Below, piece by piece: positions 32,484-47,553 of a DNA stretch of 64,000 nt. Origin of the DNA: Glandiceps talaboti (Eukaryota; Hemichordata; Enteropneusta; Spengelidae). Positions within the stretch are counted from its first letter, which is position 1. The number at the start of each line of letters is the position of its first letter. Location of the stretch: assembly GCF_964340395.1 (NCBI RefSeq), contig NC_135556.1, forward strand, positions 1,906,501-1,970,500, read 5' to 3'. The notes beneath the pieces were generated by a model. The model was not told the DNA's origin. It saw only the letters and a list, made by a program, of their open reading frames with translations, and did not search any database. The position numbers and the translations under genes were made by a program.

Positions 32484-33170
32484 TTTATTAGGCCTTACAA
32501 GAAATAGTAAATTTGGCTGGCATAGTGTATATGATGGCATAACAGCATTTGAAAGGCTTGATATAATGAGACCCATCAACTGGATTGAAGCTACATTTAT
32601 AGGACCCTGAGTTTTATTTGAGCTATGTACCACAAAATGTTGAACAAAATCTTGACTCTGGTTGAGTCCATTACTCTCCATAAATAGAGTGAACTTGGTA
32701 ACATTACTGCTTGGTGATGTAGTACCACTGCTTTGAACTTGATAACATCTTGGTGATGTAGTACCACTGCTTTGAACTTGATAACATCTTGGTGATGTAG
32801 TACCACTGCTTTGAACTTGATAACATCTTGGTGATGTAGTACCACTGCTTCGAACTTGGTAAAATTACTGCTTGGTGATGTAGTACCACTGCTTTGAACT
32901 TGATGAAGCTGCATATATTGTGTCATGTGTCAACACTCGTCATGGTTCAGACATAACATTGCACTACTACATATCTTGTCCCCTTGTTGTGAGTGACTTA
33001 TGCCAGACATTACATAAGGCTCTGGTAAGTACTTCTCCATTATGCTATCAACATGTTCAATGTTTTCCGACATGTCAAAGCCTGAGACACATTGCTCCAT
33101 GGACAGACTTACTTTCTTCCACCAATTTTCCACTGTAAAAGTCAATTTTTCTTATTAATGTTATGCACTT
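32484..33170 (-). other. Probable 3' UTR of FBXW7
   Basis: Follows the FBXW7 stop (33171-33173). A minus-strand AATAAA lies at 32489-32484, with TG-rich sequence below it on the minus strand (TTTTGGTTCCGGTTATGTG); another AATAAA is at 32618-32613. A 5-copy 39-bp repeat lies inside. The true end cannot be fixed without transcripts. Confidence 0.4.
32697..32903. repeat. 39-bp tandem repeat, about 5 copies
   Basis: Units contain GGTGATGTAGTACCACTGCT and TTGAACTTGATAACATCTT. The first and last units carry TAACATTACTGCT or TAAAATTACTGCT variants. It is in the probable FBXW7 3' UTR, and being a multiple of three it gives a short spurious repetitive ORF. Confidence 0.9.
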
Positions 33171-33445
33171 TCATAGCTTCTTTTCATCCACATCAAAATC
33201 TAAAACTAACAGTTTTGTTTCTTCAGTGCCATTTCTACTTCCTACAGCACATACTAGTTTTGTTTGACTGGCACGTATTCTCCATACCACCCCTCCACTG
33301 CCACCACTTTCTAGTGTTACAAGGTTCCTGATAAATTCTCCTGTATTAAGGTCCCAGATTTTTACAGTTCCATCATCTGAGCTTGTTATCACAAATTTCT
33401 TGTTGAACTGAAGACATGTGACAGCACTTTGATGTTTGTTGGTTC
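33171..33445 (-). CDS. FBXW7: FBXW7 terminal exon: WD40 repeats 7-8 and C-terminus (275 nt)
   Basis: The acceptor TTTCTTGTATAG precedes 33445. The split Gly codon is followed by [49 protein letters not shown] and [19 protein letters not shown], then EKKL and TGA at 33173-33171. The last four residues are the only part clearly unlike vertebrates, which as I recall end in VDMK. Confidence 0.96.
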
Positions 33446-36400
33446 CTATACAAGAAAATCATAAAATCATAAAATTAAATGTATGACTTCAAATAACATA
33501 TAATAACTTATTTTGGTCATTTACTAGTGCAGCAAGCATTTTAGATCTTACTACGTGAATGTAACCCTATAGACAAACTACTCACATATGGTGTTTAAAA
33601 AAGATTCTATTCATAAGTGTAGCAAACATGGTTATCATGGTCACTGTGTAGTAAACATGGTTACCGTGGTCACTGTGTAGTAAACATGGTTACTGTGGTC
33701 ACTGTGTAGTAAACATGGTTACCGTGGTCACTGTGTAGTAAACATGGTTACCGTGGTCACTGTGTAGTAAACATGATTACCGTGGTTACTGTGTAGTAAA
33801 CATGATTACCGTGGTCACTGTGTAGTAAACATGGTTACCGTGGTCACTGTGTAGTAAACATGGTTACCGTGGTCACTGTGTAGTAAACATGGTTACCGTG
33901 GTCACTGTGTAGTAAACATGGTTACCGTGGTCACTGTGTAGTAAACATGATTACCGTGGTCACTGTGTAGTAAACATGGTTACCGTGGTCACTGTGTAGT
34001 AAACATGGTTACCGTGGTCACTGTGTAGTAAACATGGTTACCGTGGTCACTGTGTAATACACATGGTTATCTTATAAGTAGTCACTGTGTAATACACATG
34101 GTTATCTTATAAGTAGTCACTGTGTAATACACATGGTTATCTTACAAGTAGTTACTGTGTAGTACACTTGGTTATCTTATAAGTGGTCACTGTGTAATAC
34201 ACATGGTTATCTTATAAGTAGTCACTGTGTAATACACTTGGTTATCTTATAAGTAGTCACTGTGTAATACACATGGTTATCTTATAAGTAGTCACTGTGT
34301 AATACACTTGGTTATCTTATAAGTAGTCACTGTGTAATACACATGGTTATCTTACAAGTTGTCACTGTGTAATACACATGGTTATCTTACAAGTGTTCAC
34401 TGTGTAATACACTTGGTTATCTTACAAGTGGTCACTGTGTAATACACATGGTTATCTTATAAGTGGTCACTGTGTAATACACATGGTTATCTTATAAGTG
34501 GTCACTGTGTAATACACATGGTTATCTTATAAGTGGTCACTGTGTAATACACATGGTTATCTTATAAGTGGTCACTGTGTAATACACATGGTTATCTTAC
34601 AAGTGTTCACTGTGTAATACACATGGTTATCTTACAAGTGTTCACTGTGTAATACACATGGTTATCTTACAAGTGTTCACTGTGTAATACACATGGTTAT
34701 CTTCCAAGTAGTCACTGTGTAATACACTTGGTTATCTTACAAGTAGTCACTGTGTAATACACTTGGTTATCTTATAAGTGGTCACTGTGTAATACACATG
34801 GTTATCTTACAAGTGGTCACTGTGTAATACACATGGTTATCTTATAAGTAGCCACTGTGTTATCTTACAAGTGTTCACTGTGTAATACACATGGTTATCT
34901 TACAAGTGTTCACTGTGTAATACACATGGTTATCTTACAAGTAGTCACTGTGTAATACACTTGGTTATCTTACAAGTAGTCACTGTGTAATACACTTGGT
35001 TATCTTATAAGTGGTCACTGTGTAATACACATGGTTATCTTACAAGTGGTCACTGTGTAATACACATGGTTATCTTATAAGTAGCCACTGTGTAATACAC
35101 ATGGTTATCTTATAAGTAGTCACTGTGTAATACACATGGTTATCTTATAAGTGGTCACTGTGTAATACACTTGGTTATCTTATAAGTAGTCACTGTGTAA
35201 TACACTTGGTTATCTTATAAGTAGTCACTGTGTAATACACATGGTTATCTTACAAGGGGTCACTGTGTAATACACTTGGTTATCTTACAAGTTATCACTG
35301 TGTAATACACATGGTTATCTTACAAGTGGTCACTGTGTAATACACTTGGTTATCTTATAAGTAGTCACTGTGTAATACACATGGTTATCTTATAAGTAGT
35401 CACTGTGTAATACACATGGTTATCTTATAAGTAGTCACTGTGTAATACACATAGTTATCTTATAAGTGGTCACTGTGTAATACACATGGTTATCTTATAA
35501 GTGGTCACTGTGTAATACACATGGTTATCTTATAAGTGGTCACTGTGTAATACACATGGTTATCTTATAAGTAGTCACTGTGTAATACACATGGTTATCT
35601 TATAAGTGGTCACTGTGTAATACACTTGGTTATCTTATAAGTAGCCACTGTGTAATACACATGGTTATCTTATAAGTAGTCACTGTGTAATACACATGGT
35701 TATCTTATAAGTAGTCACTGTGTAATACACATGGTTATCTTATAAGTAGTCACTGTGTAATACACATGGTTATCTTATAAGTAGTCACTGTGTAATACAC
35801 ATGGTTATCTTATAAGTGGTCACTGTGTAATACACATGGTTATCTTATAAGTAGTCACTGTGTAATACACATGGTTATCTTATAAGTGGTCACTGTGTAA
35901 TACACATGGTTATCTTATAAGTAGTCACTGTGTAATACACATGGTTATCTTATAAGTAGTCACTGTGTAATACACATGGTTATCTTATAAGTGGTCACTG
36001 TGTAATACACATGGTTATCTTATAAGTAGTCACTGTGTAATACACTTGGTTATCTTATAAGTGGTCACTGTGTAATACACATGGTTATCTTACAAGTAGT
36101 CACTGTGTAATACACATGGTTATCTTATAAGTAGTCACTGTGTAATACACTTGGCTATCTTATAAGTAGTCACTGTGTAATACACACACATGGGTATCTT
36201 ATAATTAGTCACTGTGTGATACACTTGGTTATCTTACAAGTGGTCACTATGTAATACACATGGTTATCTTATAAGTAGTCACTGTGTAATACACTTGGTT
36301 ATCTTATAAGTGGTCACTGTGTAATACACATGGTTATCTTATAAGTAGTCACTGTGTAATACACATGGTTATCTTATAAGTAGTCACTGTGTAATACACA

Positions 36401-39400
36401 TGGTTATCTTACATGTGGTCACTGTGTAATACACATGGTTATCTTATAAGTGGTCACTGTGTAATACACATGGTTATCTTATAAGTGGTCACTGTGTAAT
36501 ACACATGGTTATCTTACAAGTAGTCACTGTGTAATACACATGGTTATCTTATAAGTTGTCACTGTGTAATACACATGGTTATCTTACAAGTGGTCACTGT
36601 GTAATACACTTGGTTATCTTATAAGTGGTCACTGTGTTATACACATGGTTATCTTATAAGTGGTCACTGTGTAATACACATGGTTATCTTATAAGTAGTC
36701 ACTGTGTAATACACATGGTTATCTTATAAGTGGTCACTGTGTAATACACTTGGTTATCTTACAAGTGGTCACTGTGTAATACACATGGTTATCTTACAAG
36801 TAGTCACTGTGTAATACACATGGTTATCTTACAAGTAGTCACTGTGTAATACACATGGTTATCTTACAAGTAGTCACTGTGTAATACACTTGGTTATCTT
36901 ATAAGTGGTCACTGTGTAATACACATGGTTATCTTATAAGTAGTCACTGTGTAATACACTTGGTTATCTTATAAGTAGTCACTGTGTAATACACTTGGTT
37001 ATCTTACAAGTAGTCACTGTGTTATACACATGGTTATCTTATAAGTGGTCACTGTGTAATACACATGGTTATCTTATAAGTAGTCACTGTGTAATACACA
37101 TGGTTATCTTATAAGTAGTCACTGTGTAATACACATGGCTATCTTATAAGTTGTCACTGTGTAATACATATGGTTATCTTACAAGTAGTCACTGTGTAAT
37201 ACACATGGTTATCTTATAAGTAGTCACTGTGTAATACACATGGTTATCTTATAAGTAGTCACTGTGTAATACACATGGTTATCTTACAAGTGGTCACTGT
37301 GTAATACACATGGTTATCTTATAAGTGGTCACTGTGTAATACACATGGTTATCTTATAAGTGGTCACTGTGTAATACACATGGCTATCTTACAAGTAGTC
37401 ACTGTGTAATACACATGGCTATCTTATAAGTAGTCACTGTGTAATACACATGGTTATATTATAAGTTGTCACTGTGTAATACACATGGTTATCTTACAAG
37501 TAGTCACTGTGTAATACACTTGGTTATCTTATAAGTGGTCACTGTGTAATACACATGGTTATCTTACAAGTGGTCACTGTGTAATACACATGGTTATCTT
37601 ACAAGTGGTCACTGTGTAATACACTTGGTTATCTTATAAGTGGTCACTGTGTAATACACATGGTTATCTTATAAGTAGTCACTGTGTAATACATATGGTT
37701 ATCTTACAAGTAGTCACTGTGTAATACACTTGGTTATCTTATAAGTGGTCACTGTGTAATACACATGGTTATCTTACAAGTGGTCACTGTGTAATACACT
37801 TGGTTATCTTATAAGTGGTCACTGTGTAATACACTTGGTTATCTTACAAGTAGTCACTGTGTAATACACTTGGTTATCTTATAAGTGGTCACTGTGTAAT
37901 ACACATGGTTATCTTATAAGTGGTCACTGTGTAATACACATGGTTATCTTATAAGTAGTCACTGTGTAATACACATGGTTATCTTACAAGTGGTCACTGT
38001 GTAATACACTTGGTTATCTTATAAGTGGTCACTGTGTAATACACATGGTTATCTTATAAGTAGTCACTGTGTAATACATATGGTTATCTTACAAGTAGTC
38101 ACTGTGTAATACACATGGTTATCTTATAAGTGGTCACTGTGTAATATACATGAATATCTTACAAGTGGTTACTGTGTTTCTTGGCAGCTCTCATGACATT
38201 TATTAAAATGTTTCTGTAACTTTTATAGTATTCTTGTAAATCATTGTCCCTTGGCAACCATTTCATTTTAGAAAACAGAGAGTGTTTCTTTTTTATTGAA
38301 ATGAGAATTCCCCTTGTCAACCAGGGTTTACGGAAAGACGATTTTCGACCATTATTCACACTAAGAGGGACATGTTTAGAGGCTAATAGGTATTTAGCAT
38401 AAAATAAATTATACGCCTCATTTGGGTTTGTGCTGTTGAAAACTGTCTACCAGGTGAAGTCACTCAGATCATTAAGAAAAGATTCACGATTGTAGCGGGA
38501 GAAATTGAAACTGGTAAAAGAACTGTTTTCATTAAACACTTGCCTCATATTTTTGACAATTACAAATGTTATCACAAATGACCACTAACTAGATCACAGG
38601 TGATATACAAAGGAATGAAATTATATCAGTCTTTACCTTGCAAAGTTTGCAGACACTGTCCTGTCTGGATATCCCATATTTTGACAGTAGAGTCGGCATT
38701 TCCTGAGACTAGTATGTTATCTTTGAGTTCCATACCACTGGTTAGAGACTGATGTCCCATCAGTGTATGTTTACATTCCCCTGATTCTACATCCCATACA
38801 CGTATACTGGTATCCAGGGAACCACTTACTATATGTACACCATCAAACTGAAAAATTACAGGTACAAGATTATCATTTATATTATATCCATAAATTCTGC
38901 TATTCATCCATCATTTCACCATATGACAATGATGTAAAGACTTGTTTCATAGTCACTCCCCCATCCCTAATTTAGAGAAGATGACTATTTGCATAGCCCA
39001 AATTCCACTGCTGGCAATATAACAAGTCTTCGTACAAGACAGCCCCCCCCCCCCCCATACATTACTTCTATGTGACTGAATGGCGACATGATTTTTCAGA
39101 CCAGAGATGAACTGAAAATGCTCCCATATGAGGGGAAATGTTGTTAATGTGCTTGCTGAGACTTTGAAATGTCTTTCTGTACTGTCGTACCTTTGTGTAA
39201 TCAATATCTGTAGCAAATTCACTTAAATTCTGTACAGTCCTGGCCATATATCTCTTATTGCAAAAGTTCATCAAATATGCCAATTAGCAATTGAATCGAT
39301 ACAATCATGTCTTTGCTCGGTCAATGTCTTTAGCACGTTTCATCAAATTTGGTGGTCTTTCTTGGAATTGGCCCCAATTGCCAAAGTTTGTTAATTATGC

Positions 39401-40530
39401 AAATGAGCAATTAATTGACACCACTAGATTTCATTAAGAACTATAATATATCTGTATGATCAATATCTGTGGCAAGTTTCATCAAATTTGATAAAGCCAT
39501 TCTGGAGACATAACATGAGTTACAAACATTCATTAATTATGCACATTAGCTCTTAATTAACGTGACACAAGTTAACATCTTTTAGTGCTTTTAAATCTTT
39601 GTATTATCCATAGATCTAGCAAGTTTCATTGAATGTGGTGCAGCCGTTATGCATATATAGCCCCACATGTGAAATCATTAATTATGCAAATTATCATTAA
39701 TTGCAAGCCACTCCCACCAAAAACAGCGCTAAGTTACAACCTGACAATGCCACATAGTATACTGCAGAAAATTTGCTTCTGAATCAGTACTTTTTGAGAT
39801 ATCAGTGGAACAAAATTTCTGCACAGACAGACAGACATCACCACGACATTACCTCCCATACAGGAGCTAAAAATTGGTGGCAACAAGTATATACTACAAA
39901 GTCTCTTGTGAAAATGCAGGAAATTGCTGAATTTCAATAACTGAACCTGAACATCAAGGTCAATGTCTCAAAACACAGTTTGATCTGGCAATATGGGAGT
40001 AGACACTTGAATGTAGTTGCTATGTATTAACGTTTTTGAGTTATATGGTTAATCATGATTGTTCAGAACAAATATGGCTGCCATTGAGTAAAAAGTTACA
40101 TGTGCACCAAAAAAGTAATGCATGTGTATGTTTATCTGGTTCTGTATTATCTATAGACATGATCTAAAAGACATTAGCCAAACTTAAATTAATTGCTACA
40201 AAGCATCTGCAATATGAAAGTAATGACTTGATTTTGATGGTCTACCCTGTAGGTCAAGGTAAAGGTCAATGGTCACACTCGTACAAGAAAACTTGCAAGT
40301 AATTATATATGGTAGACACTTGAATGGAGTTACGCAGTAATATAGTGAGTTTTACTACAAATTTGGCTGCCATTCAGTAAAAGTGATATGAGCACCAAAA
40401 TAATGCTTGTGTACAAATGTATAGTTCTATGTATAGTTCTTTTCTTCAATTATCACTTGCAAACTAGATTTCAAAGAAAATGGCAATATGTATATTAAAT
40501 ACTACAATGTGTCTGTGATAGACAGGAATT

Positions 40531-40567
<37 letters not shown>

Positions 40568-43500
40568 TACATACATACATACATACATACATACATACAT
40601 ACATACATACATACATACATACAAACATACATACATACATACATACATACATATGTACATAGATGTATGTATGTACGTATGTATGTTACAGAGCCCTTTA
40701 TAATAGTTCACCATCTGGGGGACTAAAAACTATGTTCCTCCTTACCTGTAGTGAATAAACTCTATTTGTATGTCCTTGTAACGTGTGTAGACATTCCTCT
40801 GTTTCTGGGTTCCATACTTTCACCATGTAATCATATGCCCCACTGACAACTCGTCTACCATCATACTGTACACACCGTACTGCAGCTACATGCCCCATTA
40901 GTACATGTAAACACTGGCCTGTATCAATGTTCCAAACCCGTAGAGTTGCATCTCTTGATCCACTTACAACTCTGTGAATTTGACATAACAAGGTCAAAGT
41001 TATAAATCAAACTTGGCACAAGGTCATGATCACGGTGGGTTATCTGTGCAAATAAAGGACAATGGACTGAGCATACAATAGATGTAGGTTTGTGATCAAG
41101 CTAGGGGGATATAGGGTTAAGATGGGCCAGATAAATCAAGCTAGGGGCTTTAGGGTTAAGATGGGCCAGTTAAATCAAGTTGAAGGGCTATAGGGTTAGG
41201 ATGGGCCAGATAAATAAAGCTATGGGGTTAAGATGGGCCAGATAAATCAAGCTAGGGAGCCATAGGATTAGGACGGGACAGACAAATAGGGTTACACTCC
41301 TAACTTGGGTTACATTGATAAATTGGGGGTTACACTCCTAACTAGAGTTACATGACAAATAGGGGGGGGGGGGGGGATTACACTCCTAACTTCAACCATT
41401 TTTTTCATCGATGAAGAGAATACATACATTCTTTTTAATTAAAATCTGTTATTTGTTCTGCTCTGTATATCTCAGTATTTTCAACAGTAGTTGAAGTCAT
41501 ACATTAATAGGCAATTCTTGTTGCATTTACATTTTTCAAGCGGAAAACCAATTTTGAATAGCTATGGTCTCTATACAGACATGTTTACTTGTGTACAAAA
41601 GTTAGTGTATTTTAATAATTACTTACTTATTTGCATGAAGACACATACACCTGACAGTAGAGGTATGTCCATATAAGGTATGCATACACTGACCGGTATC
41701 TGCATTCCATACTTTAAGTGTTCTATCTGTTGAACCACTAATTATGATATTATTTGACATCTGAGATGACCACACACCACCAGTATGACCTACTAGGGTA
41801 CGTAAACACTGAAAATCAAATAAACACTTGATGTCATTGTTAGGTATTAATAAAGTCATCCACACCAGTACCTGTTATAACTCTACATTAAATGTGTAAT
41901 AACATATACTTTACTACTATTTGGTATTCATTAACTCAGGGTTCATACACTTAGAGCAAAAAAAAATCAAGGGCTTTCCAGGGTTTTTGCCTCGGGTATG
42001 CTACAAGGGTCTCTTGAACTTTCAATGTTACACCGAAAGCTACCGAAGTCCCTCTTCGGGTACTATCAGTGCTTTGTTGTTTAAACAGCACTGCGTCATC
42101 AGTAAGGCTCAAAGGTCCGATAAAGTTATTTTCAACCGGAAGCTGACAATTTCTGCGGAAACAGCTTGAAAATCAAGCGAGATTTAGCTGAGTTATTGCC
42201 TTATAAAACTTGCTTGGTTGGGATGGTCAAAATTATGAATATATAATGAACATATTTGATTTAAAAATGCAGAAATATGGAATTTGTTACACACTGTACG
42301 ACAAATTCTGACGATAGGGCAAGTTGTGTTGTATGGCTCTATAGTAAGCTACACTCTGGGATTTTTGTCCTACCCACTTGGATTTTTGTCAGAAAAGTAC
42401 ATACTTCTTTCATTCAATAGTTGTAACATGTCCGACGTTTACATGAGGGTCTATGCAATCATCACCCATGTCAAAATGAACACACAAGCTGTTACCAAGT
42501 TCCTAGATCAATTTACCAGAGCGGAGTTCCCATCAACCCCACAGCGGTACAAGTTTGGCCATGTTCAAAGTGAATCAGACTGTACAACGGAAAACATACA
42601 AAATGCTTTGAAAATGATGTTTTAATTAATAAAGAAGGCAAGCTAGCTTCATATCATAAAATATATTCATTGTATGATTGTAATTTTTCTTGGAAAACAA
42701 CTTGTTGTCTGATTGTATGTTTTGATTTCCAGCATGGTACTGAGTCGATTGTTTCTATTTTGATTCATAACATACATGTACTCCTATCGCAATCAACGTA
42801 AAAAGACACAACACTAATGTTGCAACTTTGTTGCAATACTGCTAATGTGTTGTGTCTACCTGGAAAATCACCTGCATCATGCCAAACACATGTTTATGTA
42901 TATAGTGTTGGTTGGCAACACGAGACGGTATGTGTTTACATGTCAACGATATTTGATCTGAGTCGGCTTCAAGTTCGCATGAGAGTTCAAGTGTTGCAAG
43001 TCATCTATTACATTTGATGATTCAGTAGAAGAGCAAACTTTCCCATCGAAATATCGCGTAGTATCGTGTGGTTTGTTGATTTATGCGAGACTATATTGAA
43101 TTCGGGCAGATTCACACATTGGAATATTATTTCTATGACAATGATTAATGTTTACCCGAGGCTATGTTCGAACAATGGGAGATGGCTTGTTTCCAATCTG
43201 TGTGTTATGTGTCTTCCAATCTGTGTGTTATGTGTCTGTGCTCAAACAGAGGTTAATCTTGATACCATTGACATTGACATGTGAAGTAGCCCATAAAAGA
43301 TTTAATGGTTTCATGGCATCAATAAAACAATTACCTTTCATTTCTAGGCTGAGCATTTTTTAACATCATGAATCATGTTTTTTGACCCAAAAAGACATAT
43401 CTCTGATGCAATCATTTTCATTTCAACAGTTTCCCATCTACACGCCTTAAGTAATGTCCCCAGCAAATACCAAGCCAATCGGTCTGGCGGTTTTTGACTT

Positions 43501-46500
43501 TAAGTCGTTTACACACACACACACATTTCTCCATGGCTATAGCACTACTGCACCTCAGTTCAGTTGTGCTAAAAAGTAGTTATTCTTTATTAACATATAA
43601 AACAAAATTCAACTATCGACAATATAAATGTCAAAACCGTAATTCCACAACCCAGAAATTCAACTCCACTATGTTATCAGTGGTCCATGTGTACCGTATG
43701 TCAAATTTTGTAACAATTTCTAGGGGTATAGTGATGCCTTGATACCAATTACAATGTTATGATAATCATGCTAACAGACCTACTGTTACAATATTGCAAT
43801 GTATGGCAATGTTATGTTGCCGATATGACAACCACAGAGTATGGTAGCAATATACATAAACACACATATACGCAAGATCAAAACAAACATAGCAGGGCAC
43901 AGTCAACTGTATACGCACGTTCTGTGGGTAAAGTATACCGTGGAACGTTCATTTGACTGTCACTGTGTCAGAGTGTTCTGAATTATATGAATAGGTGGTA
44001 CAGACAGAAATGTCAATCAATTGCGCTCATTTTCCAAGGTTTCCAGGGGTAGGGAGCATTTTCCAGGGTTTTCCAGGGAGGGTTTGAAATTCCAGGGATT
44101 TTCCAGACCATGCGATGCAAACACTGTTAATTCTATAAGTATTTGTTATAAGTCTACATGTATTATTGTATAGTAACACTTACTTTGCCTGTCGTAGCTG
44201 ACCATACTTTCAATGTGTTATCATCAGATCCACTGACAATCCTTTGACCACAGAATTGTAAACATGTTATCACATGATCATCATGACCTTTCAGCACCTG
44301 TAAGTCAACATTCAAGACTATTACTTCATGCAAGCTGACATTGATGCATGTTCAAATACTTGAATTACATTGGCATGCAAACCTCTGTTCTGCCCTTCTT
44401 CATGATATACATACCACCATTTGCCTTTGTCATAATATACATATCATTGATTGCCTTTGTCATAATATACATATCACCATTTGGCATTTGCCTTTGTCAT
44501 AATATACATATCACTGTTTGCCTTTGTCATAATATACATAGCACCATTTGCCTTTGTCATAATATACATAGCACCATTTGCCTTTGTCATAATACATATA
44601 TCACTGTTTGCCTTTGTCATAATATACATAGCACCATTTGCCTGTCATAATATACATATCACTGTTTGCCTTTGTCATAATATACATAGCACCATTTGCC
44701 TTTGTCATAATATACATATCACTGTTTACCTTTGTCATAATATACATAGCACCATTTGCCTTTGTCATAATATACATAGCAACATTTGCCTTTGTCATAA
44801 TATACATAGCACCATTTGCCTTTGTCATAATATACATATCACTGTTTGCCTTTGTCATAATATACATAGCACCATTTGCCTTTGTCATAATATACATATC
44901 ACTGTTTGCCTTTGTCATAATATACATATCACCATTTGCCTTTGTCATAATATACATAGCAACATTTGCCTTTGTCATAATATACATAGCACCATTTGCC
45001 TTTGTCATAATATACATATCACTGTTTGCCTTTGTCATAATATACATAGCACCATTTGCCTTTGTCATAATATACATATCACTGTTTGCCTTTGTCATAA
45101 AATACATATCACCATTTGCCTTTGTCATAATATACATAGCACCATTTGCCTTTGTCATAATATACATATCACTGTTTACCTTTGTCATAATATACATAGC
45201 ACCATTTGCCTTTGTCATAATATACATAGCAACATTTGCCTTTGTCATAATATACATAGCACCATTTGCCTTTGTCATAATATACATATCACTGTTTACC
45301 TTTGTCATAATATACATAGCACCATTTGCCTTTGTCATAATATACATAGCACCATTTGCCTTTGTCATAATATACATAGCAACATTTGCCTTTGTCATAA
45401 TATACATAGCACCATTTGCCTTTGTCATAATATACATAGCACCATTTGCCTTTGTCATAATATACATAGCACCATTTGCCTTTGTCATAATATACATAGC
45501 ACCATTTGCCTTTGTCATAATATACATAGCAACATTTGCCTTTGTCATAATATACATAGCACCATTTGCCTTTGTCATAATATACATAGCACCATTTGCC
45601 TTTGTCATAATATACATATCACTGTTTGCCTTTGTCATAATATACATAGCACCATTTGCCTTTGTCATAATATACATATCACCATTTGGCATTTGCCTTT
45701 GTCATAATATACATATCACTGTTTGCCTTTGTCATAAAATACACATCACTGTTTGCCTTTGTCATAATATACATAGCACCATTTGCCTTTGTCATAATAT
45801 ACATAGCACCATTTGCCTTTGTCATAATATACATATCACCGATTGCCTTTGTCATAAAATACATATCACTGATTGCCTTTGTCATATGTACTAGACAATT
45901 TGAATGGTGACACTATCAATAAAACTCCCAGAGTTATTGCAAAAACTTTGATCTTGAAGATGAAGGTTTACAGTCTGAATTTTGTTAAAATAGTCAGCTT
46001 ACCCCTAACAATGTGCAGGTAGACATTTGAATGATGTCTATATGTATAAAATTTCACAAGTTATTGAACAATTTGCTAATTAACCTTGAAGATGAAGGTC
46101 AAGGTCAAGGTCAAAGCTGCATCCAGGCAGGGAGCTTTCTTTGATATAAAGGTCTCATGAGAAAGCTCCTCATTGATTTTGTGTCTGTATTTGTTAGAGG
46201 TAAGAAGTAAAGTGTGTAATTAGGACAAATATGGCCACCATTTTGTCAAGGTCAAGAAATTAAGTGACGTGCATATGCACACTAAAGGTTTTGATATTTG
46301 TGACAAGTTTACGTGAAATTGAGCCATAAATATCAGAGCTAAGGCTGCCCATGGACAGATGGATGTACATATGCACACACATATGCACTCATACTCATGT
46401 GTGTAAGCACACATGGATGGATGGAATGGGCCATTCCTATAGCCCCTCTGGGCAGTTGGAATGGGCCATTCCTATAGCCCATCTGGATGGATGGAATGGG

Positions 46501-47514
46501 CCATTCCTATAGCCCCTCTGGGCAGTTGGAATGGGCCATTCCTATAGCCTCTCTGGATGGATGGAATGGGCCATTCCTATAGCCCCTCTGGACGGTTGGA
46601 ATGGGCCATTCCTATAGCCCCTCTGGACGGTTGGAATGGGCCATTCCTATAGCCCCTCTGGACAGTTGGAATGGGCCATTCCTATAGCCCCTCTGGACGG
46701 TTGGAATGGGCCATGCCTATAGCCCCTCTGGACGGTTGGAATGGGCCATTCCTATAGCCCCTCTGGATGGATGGAATGTGCCATTACTATAGCCCCTCTG
46801 GGTGAACCTTATCAGTTCAGTTGTGCTAACAATCAGAATAGCTCCGCTGTTTTTTTGTTTTTGTTTTTTTGTTTTTTTTCATTTTTGTAATATGTAGAAG
46901 TGGTTGTTATTCAGTTCTGCCACTATGCAGTTTTGTTTTTAGTGAAGTAACAAGCGACCTATCAGTCAGAATAGCTCCGCTGTTCTTTTTATTTTTTTTA
47001 TTTTGGTAACATGTAGGAGTGGTTCAGTTGTGCAGCTCTTCACTATGCAGTTTTGTTTTAGTGATGTAATAAAGTGGTTAGTGGTTTCATATGATGTCTC
47101 ACTATAAAACACATTTTACACAGAAGTTGGTAATTTATTGTACTTTTATACCATAGTCACCATTTTATAACATAAATCTACTGTTATGAAAATTATACAA
47201 AATCTCAGAAAAATAATGACTGGGAAATGCACACACAAAAAAGAAAAGGATTTTTGAGGTTGGCTATAAATAATTCCAGTGTCTTACAGCTTTAACACTG
47301 GAAACTTTTAATAATGAATGAAATAAACTAGAGATCTAAAATAATTTTGAGGCAATTCAAATTTCAATTTTCTAACAAATTTACCAAAAACACTGTCCAT
47401 AATTGCCAACAACATTCAACTTGTAGTAGACATAACATCATCTGATATTTTAATTTAATAGTCTATGGACCTCCTTGCAGGTGCAATCGGTTTAGCGGTT
47501 TTGACTTTAAGTTG

Positions 47515-47553
<39 letters not shown>

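Noticed and set aside
33619-38175. CRISPR-like regularly repeated sequence
   Set aside because: Units are directly adjacent, without unique spacers, in an animal intron; these are minisatellites.
40464-40726. ORFs of YVCM or HTYI repeats, and VCVCV ORFs at 23840-24095 and 63043-63303
   Set aside because: Translations of CA, CATA and CAGA microsatellites.
42284-42625. 113-codon ORF inside the second CAGGGTTCG element as a possible transposase
   Set aside because: No recognisable catalytic or DNA-binding motif, and not present in the related copy at 27-2010.
44481-45894. ORFs of about 360-420 codons on both strands
   Set aside because: By-products of the 30-bp array; mutually overlapping and antisense, with perfectly periodic content.
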